Assembly (NCBI RefSeq): GCF_030297155.1 | Contig: NZ_AP028067.1 | Span: forward strand, 1,426,001-1,490,000 | From: Vibrio sp. FE10 | GTDB lineage: Bacteria > Pseudomonadota > Gammaproteobacteria > Enterobacterales > Vibrionaceae | Direction of reading: 5' to 3' | Length of the DNA stretch: 64,000 bases | Shown here: positions 25,997 to 34,839 of the stretch, piece by piece | Layout of the letters: the number at the start of each line of letters is the position of its first letter | Numbering within the stretch: position 1 is the stretch's first letter | Made by a program: the position numbers and the translations under genes | Notes under the pieces: model-generated | Told to the model about the DNA's origin: nothing | Seen by the model: the letters and a program-made list of their open reading frames with translations, nothing else | The model's database searches: none

Positions 25997-27259
25997 ATGG
26001 AACAGTTAAGAAAAATTGGCGCAATTGGCGGAGCAATCGCATTGGCACTTTGTTGGCCACTTGCGGTTGGGCAAATTGGACAAAACGCAATTACAGATGG
26101 CGTTGCAAAGCTTAACAATTCAAGCATTCAAGCTGAGATCGTGGAATACGATAGAGGTTATCTTTCTTCTAATGTAACCACTCGCGTAACTGTGACGGAT
26201 GAGAGCTTGAAAGAGCAACTTGCGCTCGACGGCTTACCAAGTGAGTTTGTCATTAATAGTGCAGTTAGCCATGGTTTGGTGAGCTTAAACGCGCTGTCGA
26301 CGTTTGAGAATACTGATATTTTACCTCTTACTCTGACTACCAGCACTGAGCTAAACGGCAACACGGATTTCAACTTCGAGTTAAGCCAGTTCAATCACCA
26401 AGGCTCAGAAGAAAATGGCACCTCGGTCTCTATCACGAAGTCGAATCTGTCTGGCCATGCCACTGTATTAGGGCAGGTCGATTACGAGCTTTCTATCCCA
26501 TCGGTTCAAATTGATTTTGAAACGGGTGAAGAGGTGACACTATCTAACCTAAAAGGTATTGGTTCAGGCCAGCAAGCGAAAGGTTACTGGTTAGGCACGC
26601 AGAATTTTACTATTGATAGCTTCTTGATTTCAGATTCTGCAATGCAGCCATTCATGACCATCGAAAACTCTAAGTACGATTTTGAATCGCATCTAGATGA
26701 AGCGACTAAGCGCTTGAGCAGCAGCCTTAAGCTCGATATCGCCAACATCGAAACCAACGAAGGCCAGTTGAACAATCTAAACGTCGATTTTGAAATGTCG
26801 AAACTAGATAGCCAGTCGTTTGAGAAAATCTTTGAAATTTACCAGGCGAATCCTGTTCTGACGCAAGAAGATGTGGCTGAGATCATTCCGTTCATCGATG
26901 TACTGTTTGCTAAAGGCTTCGACCTTTCAATGAACAATATGTCGTTAGAATTAGGCAAGGGTCAGTTTGAATCTAAGTGGTTGGTGAGCGTACCGGAAGG
27001 CACAGAGAACATCAGCAGCAACCCTTCAATGATTGTTCCTGCATTAACCGGTAATGTTCAATCTAGCTTCTCAAATGAACTTGTCGAAGAATACCCATTC
27101 ATCCGTGAAGGGATCGACGAATTGATCGTGATGGAAATGATCAAGCAAACAGAAAGTGGTTATGAAATCACGGCTGACCTAGAGAATGGAAATCTAGTGT
27201 TTGAAAATGGACAAGAAATTCCATTAATTGCACTGCTTATGCCGGCTTTTGTTCAATAA
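25997..27259 (+). CDS. YdgA-family protein (DUF945)
   Basis: A 420-residue protein with an N-terminal signal/anchor (GAIGGAIALALCWPLAVG) and a long beta-rich region typical of the DUF945/YdgA family, which in E. coli is an inner-membrane-associated protein of unknown function. Family-like features are the conserved opening region VEYDRGYLSSNVTTRVTV and a C-terminal ITADLENGNLVFENGQEIPL. AGAGAACTC precedes the ATG. It stands alone and ends before a perfect palindromic terminator. Confidence 0.8.
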   Translation: MEQLRKIGAIGGAIALALCWPLAVGQIGQNAITDGVAKLNNSSIQAEIVEYDRGYLSSNVTTRVTVTDESLKEQLALDGLPSEFVINSAVSHGLVSLNALSTFENTDILPLTLTTSTELNGNTDFNFELSQFNHQGSEENGTSVSITKSNLSGHATVLGQVDYELSIPSVQIDFETGEEVTLSNLKGIGSGQQAKGYWLGTQNFTIDSFLISDSAMQPFMTIENSKYDFESHLDEATKRLSSSLKLDIANIETNEGQLNNLNVDFEMSKLDSQSFEKIFEIYQANPVLTQEDVAEIIPFIDVLFAKGFDLSMNNMSLELGKGQFESKWLVSVPEGTENISSNPSMIVPALTGNVQSSFSNELVEEYPFIREGIDELIVMEMIKQTESGYEITADLENGNLVFENGQEIPLIALLMPAFVQ

Positions 27260-27325
27260 AAAGAGTCGGGCTTAATACTGATAGGGCGATCTAACGGGTT
27301 AAGTTAAACATTTTGTACGGTACGA

Positions 27326-27361
27326 AACAAAAGAGGTCTTAAGACCTCTTTTGTTGTTTTT
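27326..27361. terminator. terminator after ydgA-like gene
   Basis: A perfect 30-base palindrome centred on the AAGACCTC / GAGGTCTT core, followed by TTGTTTTT. It separates the YdgA-like gene from serC, leaving only about 60 bases for a serC promoter. Confidence 0.88.
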
Positions 27362-27421
27362 ATGTTGGGTAAAACATGGTATTACTTGCATAGTTATTAT
27401 TTAGCAGGAGCAATCATCCCC

Positions 27422-28516
27422 ATGGAACTTACATTAGATAACGTATTCAACTTTAGTGCTGGCCCAGCGGCACTGCCTAAACCGGTAATGAAACAAGCAC
27501 AAGCGGACTTCATTGATTGGAATGGTTTAGGCACTTCCGTTATGGAAATCAGCCATCGCAGCAAAGAGTTTATTCAAGTTGCCGATGAGTCTGAGCAAGA
27601 CCTACGTGATCTTCTGAACATCCCAGACAACTATAAAGTGCTTTTCTGTCAGGGGGGCGCTCGTGCTCAATTCGCTGCTGTTCCTCTAAACCTTCTAGGC
27701 GACGCGACGAAAGCAACTTACATTGATGCGGGTTACTGGGCTGAAAGTGCGGTGACTGAAGCAAGTAAGTACTGCGAAATCGACGTATTTAATGCTAAGA
27801 CATCGATTGATGGCAAAGCGGCTGTTGTTCCGGCTAAAGATTGGAAAATTGACCCAGAAGCGGCATACGTGCACTTTTGTCCAAATGAAACCATCGATGG
27901 CATCGAAATCAGTGAGCTTCCGCAAACAGATAAGCCAATCGTTGCTGACATGTCATCTAACATCTTGTCTCGCAAAATCGATGTTTCTCAGTATGGTGTT
28001 ATTTACGCGGGCGCTCAAAAGAACATTGGCCCTGCAGGCATCTGCATTGCTATCGTGCGTGATGACCTACTAGAACTAGCAAACGACGTGCTGCCGAGCA
28101 TTCTGAACTACAAAGTGCTTGCTGAAAAAGACTCAATGTTCAACACGCCACCAACCTACGCATGGTACTTATCTGGCTTAGTTTTCAAATGGTTGAAAGC
28201 TCAAGGTGGTGTTGAAGCGATGGAACGTGTTAACCAAGAAAAAGCAGCGCTACTTTACAACGCGATTGATGATTCTGCTTTCTACAAAAACGACGTTCAT
28301 ACAGCAAACCGTTCAAGAATGAACGTGCCTTTCCAATTAGCGAAACCAGAACTAGACGCTAAGTTTTTAGAACTGGCTGACGCTGCTGGTCTGAAATCGC
28401 TAAAAGGTCACAGAGCGGTAGGCGGAATGAGAGCTTCACTTTACAACGCGATGTCTTTGGAAGGCGTGCAAGTACTAGTCAGCTTCATGAAAGACTTCGA
28501 AGATAAATACGCTTAA
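27422..28516 (+). CDS. serC: phosphoserine aminotransferase SerC
   Basis: A 364-residue enzyme (E. coli 362). The ATG at 27422 is chosen because it gives [22 protein letters not shown]; the frame opens 20 codons earlier at 27362, next to the preceding terminator. The PLP-lysine is in [12 protein letters not shown]. Other family features are [16 protein letters not shown] and [20 protein letters not shown] at the C-terminus. It makes phosphoserine from 3-phosphohydroxypyruvate and glutamate, and also acts in pyridoxal-phosphate synthesis. Confidence 0.97.
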   Translation: MELTLDNVFNFSAGPAALPKPVMKQAQADFIDWNGLGTSVMEISHRSKEFIQVADESEQDLRDLLNIPDNYKVLFCQGGARAQFAAVPLNLLGDATKATYIDAGYWAESAVTEASKYCEIDVFNAKTSIDGKAAVVPAKDWKIDPEAAYVHFCPNETIDGIEISELPQTDKPIVADMSSNILSRKIDVSQYGVIYAGAQKNIGPAGICIAIVRDDLLELANDVLPSILNYKVLAEKDSMFNTPPTYAWYLSGLVFKWLKAQGGVEAMERVNQEKAALLYNAIDDSAFYKNDVHTANRSRMNVPFQLAKPELDAKFLELADAAGLKSLKGHRAVGGMRASLYNAMSLEGVQVLVSFMKDFEDKYA

Positions 28517-28882
28517 TCAATAACAGAAGTTTGAACAATAAATAGCATCCTTGCTTTGGATTGTGTCAGATGTACTAAACGAGATGAATGCCGCTTTTGC
28601 GGCATTTTTTTTTTGCCTAAAAAAGCATAAAGGGTATGATATGTTGCACTGTGTTGTTCAGAGTTAAGCTGAACAAAAAGGTTTGGTTGTTATCGGAGGA
28701 GGGCAACTCGTATCGATAGAAAAATGAACAGATAGCTTGGTTTTTCTGTTTATTACTGACCTTTTACTATATAACGTCTTGCCCCAAAGTAACGACGAAC
28801 CCCAACAGCCAATATCATCACCATTCTTGATGATTTCTGGCGTCATTCGAGACATGATACTTTTCGCCATGAGGAATTAGGT
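28517..28882. promoter_or_regulatory. intergenic region before the binding-protein/GGDEF unit
   Basis: 366 bases. It begins with the serC terminator. A small inverted repeat GTTCAG / CTGAAC lies at about 28654-28672. The rest has no ORF or recognised site and should contain the promoter of the downstream pair. Confidence 0.4.
28587..28614 (+). terminator. terminator of serC
   Basis: AATGCCGC / GCGGCATT hairpin followed by about ten T residues. Confidence 0.92.
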
Positions 28883-30031
28883 GTGAGATTTTTGAGTATA
28901 TTAGCGGCGTTGTTCCCCGTGGTTACTTGCGCCTCTACGCTCGAAATATGGGCAGGTATCAATTACGAAACCGCTGATTATGTTAAAGAACACATCGAAT
29001 CGATGACTGATCACCGTGTCGAAATACGACCATTTGATATCAACAGTATCCGCTCAGAGCTTCTTGTCGCAGACCCTCGAGACAATACCTTTCCTGATGT
29101 CATTTGGGTGCCTTCTGATTTCTTGGGGCTTACTGAGTATATCGAGTTAGCAACGTTACCTTCCGCTTGGGTCGATACTTCGCGCTATGAGAAAAAAGCC
29201 CTTGATGCAGTGGTGATTAATGGTGAACTTAAGGCGTTACCAGTCGGAATTGGTAACCAGTTAGTTCTGTATTCGAACAAGCCACAAGACCGTGCCATTA
29301 CTTGGGAAGAGTTGATTCAACTCTCATCTGTTTCGAAGCGTGCCAGTGTTTTGTTCCCAAATCCAAACATGTACTTCTATCTGGCGTTCTTCCAACTGTT
29401 TTCTCAAGACATGCTTTCATCAAGAAACATTGATGGGGAAGGTTTGGTCTCAATTTTTGAGTTCATCGATAAGCTTGAGAAAGCCAAAACCATTGAAGCA
29501 TCTTGCAATGAGACATGTGCGAGGCAACGTTTCATTGCTGGTGAAGTCGAGTTTTTGATTGATGGCGATTGGGCTTTTAGCGAACTAGATCTGGCGTATG
29601 GCGAGCACTTACATGTGAACTCTTTACCTACCTATCGCGACAAGGCGATGTCTTCATTTAGTGGTGCCAAGATTTTCGCGATCACAAAGAAAGGGATGAA
29701 CAACCCAGAGAAAAGAGAAGCATTAAAAGAAGTTGTTCAGTACTTACAATCGAACAGTTTTACTTATTTGGCGCATTCAAACGCGATGATCTCGCCATTT
29801 CGTGAGGTGAACCAACGCCGTGTTGAAGAAGGGAACACCACTTTCTCTAATATGTACGATGAATTTCAATCATCGCAAATGATGTCGAGTGACTACAAAA
29901 TGGCGATCGTATGGGAAGCTACGGCACGAGCGTATGAGCGATATAAGTCGGGAATGCCGAAGCAAGAGCTGAACAAATTTTACGATGACTTTGTAAGTTA
30001 CTATTCAGCGAACATGAGGTCTGGCGATTGA
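28883..30031 (+). CDS. periplasmic solute-binding protein linked to a diguanylate cyclase
   Basis: A 382-residue protein starting with GTG at 28883 (AGGA upstream). It has a signal peptide (MRFLSILAALFPVVTCAS) and the fold of sugar-type (family 1/8) ABC binding proteins: LEIWAG near the start, FPDVIWVPSDFLGL, LKALPVGIGNQLVLYSNK, AGEVEFLIDGDWAFSEL. No ABC permease or ATPase gene is nearby. Its stop codon overlaps the start of a membrane GGDEF protein (TTGA). I infer it feeds a periplasmic ligand signal to that cyclase rather than serving transport. Confidence 0.82.
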   Translation: MRFLSILAALFPVVTCASTLEIWAGINYETADYVKEHIESMTDHRVEIRPFDINSIRSELLVADPRDNTFPDVIWVPSDFLGLTEYIELATLPSAWVDTSRYEKKALDAVVINGELKALPVGIGNQLVLYSNKPQDRAITWEELIQLSSVSKRASVLFPNPNMYFYLAFFQLFSQDMLSSRNIDGEGLVSIFEFIDKLEKAKTIEASCNETCARQRFIAGEVEFLIDGDWAFSELDLAYGEHLHVNSLPTYRDKAMSSFSGAKIFAITKKGMNNPEKREALKEVVQYLQSNSFTYLAHSNAMISPFREVNQRRVEEGNTTFSNMYDEFQSSQMMSSDYKMAIVWEATARAYERYKSGMPKQELNKFYDDFVSYYSANMRSGD

Positions 30032-32088
30032 AACTTTCATTGAAATACTCCATGGGTTTGGTGTTCTTGGCGTGTTCGTTATTCCCAGTTTATCTAGCCG
30101 GTCAACTGATACTGAATAAGCAGAATGAAAGCTCTCTCGAACAAAAAGAGATCAAGCTCGCCAACTCAACGGCGGGTATTCAGCAAACGGTGCAAGAGCA
30201 GCTCAACCTTACAGCCAGTCTCACGCAGTGGTATTCGCAAGATCGTTCATTGATTAAAGCGGGTGGGAATATCTTTTTCTCTAGTGTTGTGTGGGACAAG
30301 ATGGAAAGCTTTAACGCACTAGCCGATAGCGTGTCCGCAACCTATATATTGGATAGTCACTGGAAGCCCATTTATGACAGCAAAGGTAGCTTGTATCATT
30401 TTGAACAAAGTCAGTTACTTGAGGATTTGAAGCGTCCTGAGTCTGCGTACAAGCAAGGTAAGTTGTTTCATGCTGAGTTTATCGAACCGGAAATCGCCGA
30501 TAACGCGGATTCAGGTATCGTTTTTGTCGCGCCAATTTTGCCGTATCGGTTGATAGAGGGCTCAAGTTATACGCCGCAAGGCTATCTTGTAGTGCTGATG
30601 GGCTACGACCGATTAGAGTCTAAAGTAGCGCCTTTCCTATATGACAATGAGTCAGTGGAGTTTGATTATTTGGCTTCGGTTAGCGATAAAACTGAACAAA
30701 CAGGCACCCAGTTAATCTCTAACGACAATAAGCTGTTTTCAGAAGCACTAACATTAGCGGTGAAACACCATGTATCGGACAGTGCTCGTTTACGGGAGAT
30801 GCAGCAATCTCAGGTAGTGTTTGTTCGAATATTATTTGCGACATTAGCCGTCGCAATTGTCTTCGCGTTGATGTTGAATCGCGCCTTTTCGAGACAACTT
30901 AATTTGCTCACAGGTTCGGTGGAGTCCTACTCAAACAATCAGCCTCCTGAGCACAATCCAGATAAGCATCGTTTTACTGAGTTCACTGTATTTAGCCGTT
31001 TATTGGAAAAGATGTGGTCTCGAATACAGAGTCAATTGAGTGAACTGACGGTACGTAATGATCAGTTGAGATCCGCCTATCAACAGATCAAAGAGAACAA
31101 CCACAAGCTTGAAAGTTTTAACACACAGCTAGAGCAAACGGTGGAAGATAAAACGAGTAAATTAACGCATTCATTATCCCGTGAAGAGTCTCAGAAAAAC
31201 CGTATTCTTAAGATCGTTAAGTTTGCTTCTATGAGACAAAGTGTCGAGTATCGCTTGATTCCTGAGTTGGTGAATCAACAGCTGGAATCGTTACTTCCTG
31301 ACAGCTTAATCCAATTCAGCTTTAACTCTGTTTCTGATGGCGACATTGCTCATGGTGACATTTCTCATGGCGATATTGCTGATAGCGACATGACTAGTCG
31401 CTACAAAGATTTAAAAGATTTAAAAGATTTAAAAGATTTAAAAGATTTAAAAGATTTAAAAGATTCAAAAGGCACCACGATTGGTTACTTCTCGTCTCAG
31501 GACTTTGGTTTACTGAGTGAGGAAGACTTATTGATTTTCGACCTATACCAAAAACAGTTAGCTGGTTGGATAGAGCTTGAGAACATTACTCGCATCAACA
31601 TGCCAACAGGGTGCTATAACCGTAAAGCCTTCGACGAGGATCTGGATTTCTCTAAGCAACGTGCTACAGAGTACAAAGAGAGTTTGTCTTTGCTGATCAT
31701 TGACATTAATGGACTAAAGAGCGCCAATGATCAGTATGGACATGCGGTGGGTGATGAGTTGATCAAAGGCTGTACGGATGTGATTCGTAATCGGTTAAGC
31801 CATACCAGTAATCTGTATCGATTAGGTGGTGATGAGTTTGCCATTCTTACTTTGAAGCCTGATGAGCAACACGCGCAAGACCCTCACCAACTCGCTGAGC
31901 AGCTGTACACGGATCAAATCGACCAGGCCGTCGAAACGCAAGTCGGCGTTAGCATACCGGTTAGATTCTCGATTGGCGTCGCGTCAACGGAATCGACAGA
32001 AGTCGAGCAGCTGTTCTCTCAAGCGGATGAAGATATGTATCGCCAAAAGCGTCGTTATTATCAAGATCTAGCTGAAGTCGCAAAGTAG
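30028..32088 (+). CDS. membrane diguanylate cyclase (GGDEF) with periplasmic sensor
   Basis: A 686-residue protein starting with TTG at 30028, inside the stop codon of the preceding gene, with AGGT nine bases before it. Order: transmembrane segment 1 (about residues 8-28), a periplasmic sensor region (to about 262), transmembrane segment 2 (263-285), a HAMP-like/coiled-coil segment (to about 385), a linker containing GDIAH/GDISH repeats and six KDL repeats (about 437-481), and a GGDEF domain with an intact RLGGDEF at 598-604. The inhibitory RxxD site upstream of GGDEF is absent (SHTS). It should make c-di-GMP in response to a signal possibly delivered by the binding protein. Confidence 0.9.
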   Translation: MKLSLKYSMGLVFLACSLFPVYLAGQLILNKQNESSLEQKEIKLANSTAGIQQTVQEQLNLTASLTQWYSQDRSLIKAGGNIFFSSVVWDKMESFNALADSVSATYILDSHWKPIYDSKGSLYHFEQSQLLEDLKRPESAYKQGKLFHAEFIEPEIADNADSGIVFVAPILPYRLIEGSSYTPQGYLVVLMGYDRLESKVAPFLYDNESVEFDYLASVSDKTEQTGTQLISNDNKLFSEALTLAVKHHVSDSARLREMQQSQVVFVRILFATLAVAIVFALMLNRAFSRQLNLLTGSVESYSNNQPPEHNPDKHRFTEFTVFSRLLEKMWSRIQSQLSELTVRNDQLRSAYQQIKENNHKLESFNTQLEQTVEDKTSKLTHSLSREESQKNRILKIVKFASMRQSVEYRLIPELVNQQLESLLPDSLIQFSFNSVSDGDIAHGDISHGDIADSDMTSRYKDLKDLKDLKDLKDLKDLKDSKGTTIGYFSSQDFGLLSEEDLLIFDLYQKQLAGWIELENITRINMPTGCYNRKAFDEDLDFSKQRATEYKESLSLLIIDINGLKSANDQYGHAVGDELIKGCTDVIRNRLSHTSNLYRLGGDEFAILTLKPDEQHAQDPHQLAEQLYTDQIDQAVETQVGVSIPVRFSIGVASTESTEVEQLFSQADEDMYRQKRRYYQDLAEVAK
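31405..31467 (+). repeat. 9-bp tandem repeat in the cyclase coding sequence
   Basis: The unit AAAGATTTA occurs six times perfectly and a seventh time with one change (T to C). It encodes (KDL)x6 then KDS in the linker before the GGDEF domain. Changes in copy number keep the frame and alter linker length by three residues. Confidence 0.95.
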
Positions 32089-32136
32089 CGTAAGTCACCC
32101 TGTAAATTAGAGTCAGGGCTTAAAGATAGGCTTTTA

Positions 32137-32949
32137 CTACCTTCTTCGACCATTAAATCGAAACTGCTGTGGCGTGACATCAAAAGACGCCTTGAAGGCT
32201 TTAATGTAAGACGAGTCGTTTTGATAGCCGACTTGGTCAGCAATACTTTGGATTGAGAACTCTTCATCGAGTAAAGACAACGAATAAATCAGCCGGATTT
32301 GTTGTCGCCACAACTGAAATGATGTGTTGAACTCTTTTGAGAATAATCGCGACAAGGTTCGCTCTGATGCACCGACTTTCTCTCCCCACTCCTTTAGCGA
32401 CAAATCCAATGTTGGCGTCTCTGTCAGCGCTTCAAATATAAGCTTCAAGCGTCGGTCTTCAGGAAGCAACAATTGATATGTCTGAATGTTGTCTTTGATG
32501 ATCTGATCGTGCAATACCGAGAGTAATCGCGATACCTCTTCATCACTCACTAATCCTTCGCACTGTCTGCGAATTTCCTGCAATAGTGCATTCAAAAACG
32601 GCGTCAGGGTAATGGTTCGAACTTGAGGTTCATACTTAATACCAAAGGCTGGATTAAGGTAAATGCCGACAAACGTCGTATGGCTTAATGCGATAGATTC
32701 ATGTTGAATCCTTGCAGGTACAAACAAAGCAGAAGTATGGGGCACAAGGTGTTGGTAGTGCTCGGTTTTCGTTTGCAGTAGGCCTTTGATCGGGAAGATC
32801 ACTTGATGCCACGTATGTTGGTGCATTGCATCGACGTATCCCCTGGGCATGTCGATGGTCTTCACCAACGCGGGCGAATTCGGGTTAGCGACCATCATCT
32901 CATTTGAGGTGATGATTCCGGAGTGAGAATCTATTTGGCGGGTTGGCAT
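32137..32949 (-). CDS. AraC-family transcriptional regulator
   Basis: A 270-residue regulator with an N-terminal cupin-like ligand part (HQHTWHQVIFPIKGLLQTKTE, ALFVPARIQHESIAL) and two C-terminal helix-turn-helices (about residues 170-270), including LSLKEWGEKVGASERTLSRLFSKEFNTSFQLWRQQIRL and SIQSIADQVGYQNDSSYIKAFKASFDVTPQQFR. Relatives often control efflux or metabolite genes. It is convergent with the cyclase gene and divergent from a small ORF and yiiM, so either could be a target; nothing proves it. Confidence 0.85.
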   Translation of the reverse strand: MPTRQIDSHSGIITSNEMMVANPNSPALVKTIDMPRGYVDAMHQHTWHQVIFPIKGLLQTKTEHYQHLVPHTSALFVPARIQHESIALSHTTFVGIYLNPAFGIKYEPQVRTITLTPFLNALLQEIRRQCEGLVSDEEVSRLLSVLHDQIIKDNIQTYQLLLPEDRRLKLIFEALTETPTLDLSLKEWGEKVGASERTLSRLFSKEFNTSFQLWRQQIRLIYSLSLLDEEFSIQSIADQVGYQNDSSYIKAFKASFDVTPQQFRFNGRRR

Positions 32950-33036
32950 GGTTAACTGTCTTTATATCCCTATTCTGACGTGGCGGGACTAGGCTATCAT
33001 GCCCGGCAAAGTGAATGAAGTAGAGAGGGCACGCGT

Positions 33037-33279
33037 ATGCGATATCAAGTTGAAATATCGAAAGAAAACCAACTACTATTCAAGGTCGATATTGAAGGCA
33101 TTAATCAAAACAAGTGTGAAGCATCGCTCGAAACGGTCTTGGTTAAGTTTCCGAAAACAGAAGGTTATCAGCGTCATGTATCGCTTTCGAACAGCGAAAC
33201 ACGTTATCTAAAGAGCACTGAAACCCACATTGAAGTATTAGCATCGGTTCCGGTATTTAAATCACTGGGCGAGCAATAA
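33037..33279 (+). CDS. small conserved-looking protein of unknown function
   Basis: An 80-residue soluble protein with GAGAGGG before the ATG. It begins MRYQVEISKENQLLFKVDIE and looks beta-rich, without membrane segments or a signal peptide. No family is recognised. It lies 55 bases upstream of yiiM on the same strand, so an operon is likely. Confidence 0.65.
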   Translation: MRYQVEISKENQLLFKVDIEGINQNKCEASLETVLVKFPKTEGYQRHVSLSNSETRYLKSTETHIEVLASVPVFKSLGEQ

Positions 33280-33334
33280 GTTGGCGTTAGCTCGTATAAA
33301 ACAGCAAATAAGTTTCAGGTAAGAAGGAAGAGAT

Positions 33335-34027
33335 ATGAAGAAGTTAGGCGTAGTAAATAGTGTATTGGCAGGCAAAACCGTTACTTTTGCGCACGGTGCA
33401 AATAGCGCTATTGATAAGCAGGTTTTGTCGGAGCGCCAGTACGCTACAGAGCTGGGTTTTACCAATGATGAACAAGGTGATCCTCGCTTTCATGGCGGCA
33501 TTCAAAAAGCCCTTCATATCTACCCGAGCGAGCACTACCCAGTTTGGCAGCAAGAACTGGGTGATAAAGACATCTTCCAATTTGCAGGCGCATTTGGCGA
33601 GAACCTAAGCTCAAGCGGTATTACAGAACAATCCATTTTTTTGAAAGATAAGATTCGTATTGGCTCAACTTTATTGGAAGTCTCACAGGGGCGCATGCCT
33701 TGTTGGAAGCTCAATGTACGATTCGATCAAAACGATATGGCAAGAAGACTGCAAGACACACTTCGAACGGGTTGGTACTTCCGAGTCTTGGAAGAAGGCG
33801 ATATTGGCGCAGGCGATGAGATCATTCTGTGTGAAAGGCCTTACCCAGATTGGTCGTTAGCGCGCATCATGGGCGCGGTGTTTACTGGCAGCCTTGATAG
33901 AGAAGAGTTAAGTCAGATGGCTGAACTACCGTTAGTCGAATCTTGGGGCAACCTGGTTGAGCGTCGTCTAGAAACCGGTGAAGTCGAAGATTGGGAGATG
34001 CGTTTAGTTGGCCCTACAGCAGCATAA
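33335..34027 (+). CDS. yiiM: MOSC-domain protein YiiM
   Basis: A 230-residue protein with AGGAAGAG before the ATG. The MOSC domain (about residues 30-165) has the typical GDPRFHGGIQKALHIYPSEHY, FGENLSSSGI and the conserved Cys in SQGRMPCWKLNVRF. A three-alpha domain follows. YiiM and relatives use molybdenum cofactor to reduce N-hydroxylated bases such as 6-N-hydroxylaminopurine. The ydeP/fdhD molybdoenzyme genes lie in the same window but 17 kb away, so no direct link is implied. Confidence 0.88.
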   Translation: MKKLGVVNSVLAGKTVTFAHGANSAIDKQVLSERQYATELGFTNDEQGDPRFHGGIQKALHIYPSEHYPVWQQELGDKDIFQFAGAFGENLSSSGITEQSIFLKDKIRIGSTLLEVSQGRMPCWKLNVRFDQNDMARRLQDTLRTGWYFRVLEEGDIGAGDEIILCERPYPDWSLARIMGAVFTGSLDREELSQMAELPLVESWGNLVERRLETGEVEDWEMRLVGPTAA

Positions 34028-34045
34028 ACTCGGATGAGAAAAACA

Positions 34046-34079
34046 ATAAAGCCCACTAATGGAAGTTAGTGGGCTTTAT
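34046..34079. terminator. bidirectional terminator between yiiM and the exonuclease gene
   Basis: ATAAAGCCCACTAA / TTAGTGGGCTTTAT hairpin; the minus strand continues into TTGTTTTT. Confidence 0.88.
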
Positions 34080-34117
34080 GTTTATACGCTCTGTTTAACT
34101 TAAGCCTTAATTGGCAA

Positions 34118-34834
34118 TTAGAGCCAGAAGTTCTTCAAAGGCATCTCAGAGTCAAAGTGATGAGCAATCTGCGCTTGGAGTAGCTCAGCGGTCGCAATAG
34201 CATCGGTTAGCGCGTGGTGCGGTGTGTAGTCGGGTAAGTGGTATCGACGACGACTCTGACCCAATCTCACTGAAGCAGGCTTCTTACCTTTTAGCTTATT
34301 CCACAAGCCGCCAGCCAGTTTATTCTGGATTTGAGATTCAATCTCGAGGGTGTCGAGGACTGGGAACTCAATGCCTTCTCCGAGTCGTACCTTTAATGCA
34401 TTATCCAAGAAGTCACGTTCGATACGACGATAGTGAACCACAGGGATATGTCCTGCCATTGATTCTAAGATCTCGCCCAGCACTTCGCTAAGGTCTGGCG
34501 CATCAATGATGTCATTGTGAGTGATGCCATGAATCACGACAGACTCTTCTTCCAACTTCTGTTTTGGTCTCAGCGTCCAGTGTTTGGCTTGTCGCAAGTA
34601 GATGCGATTGAGCGTAAATGGCACTAAACCAATGGTAATGATGCCGTCCTTGTTTGGGTTTAACCCCGTGGTTTCAAAGTCGACAGCCAAGAAGGTCACT
34701 TCTGAAAGTGGCGTATCAGGCGCAGGAAGAGGCTGGCTGTAAAAGTGCTTTAAGCGGTCGTCTCGCGCGCGTTCGAGTTTCTGAGCAAACTTAAATGGCC
34801 AATCGACCGCAGGTGATCTGAATAGTTTGTTCAT
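34118..34834 (-). CDS. DnaQ-like 3'-5' exonuclease (DEDDh)
   Basis: A 238-residue exonuclease. Motif I is FLAVDFETTGLNPNKDGII (D and E), motif II includes VHYRRIERDFLD, and motif III is HHALTDAIATAELL (H and D), together the DEDDh set. It resembles DNA polymerase III epsilon-type proofreading nucleases but lacks a polymerase-binding tail. It follows the DUF294 gene by 5 bases; this pairing is common in gammaproteobacteria and suggests joint function in nucleic-acid or nucleotide signalling, mechanism unknown. Confidence 0.88.
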   Translation of the reverse strand: MNKLFRSPAVDWPFKFAQKLERARDDRLKHFYSQPLPAPDTPLSEVTFLAVDFETTGLNPNKDGIITIGLVPFTLNRIYLRQAKHWTLRPKQKLEEESVVIHGITHNDIIDAPDLSEVLGEILESMAGHIPVVHYRRIERDFLDNALKVRLGEGIEFPVLDTLEIESQIQNKLAGGLWNKLKGKKPASVRLGQSRRRYHLPDYTPHHALTDAIATAELLQAQIAHHFDSEMPLKNFWL

Positions 34835-34839
34835 AAGTC

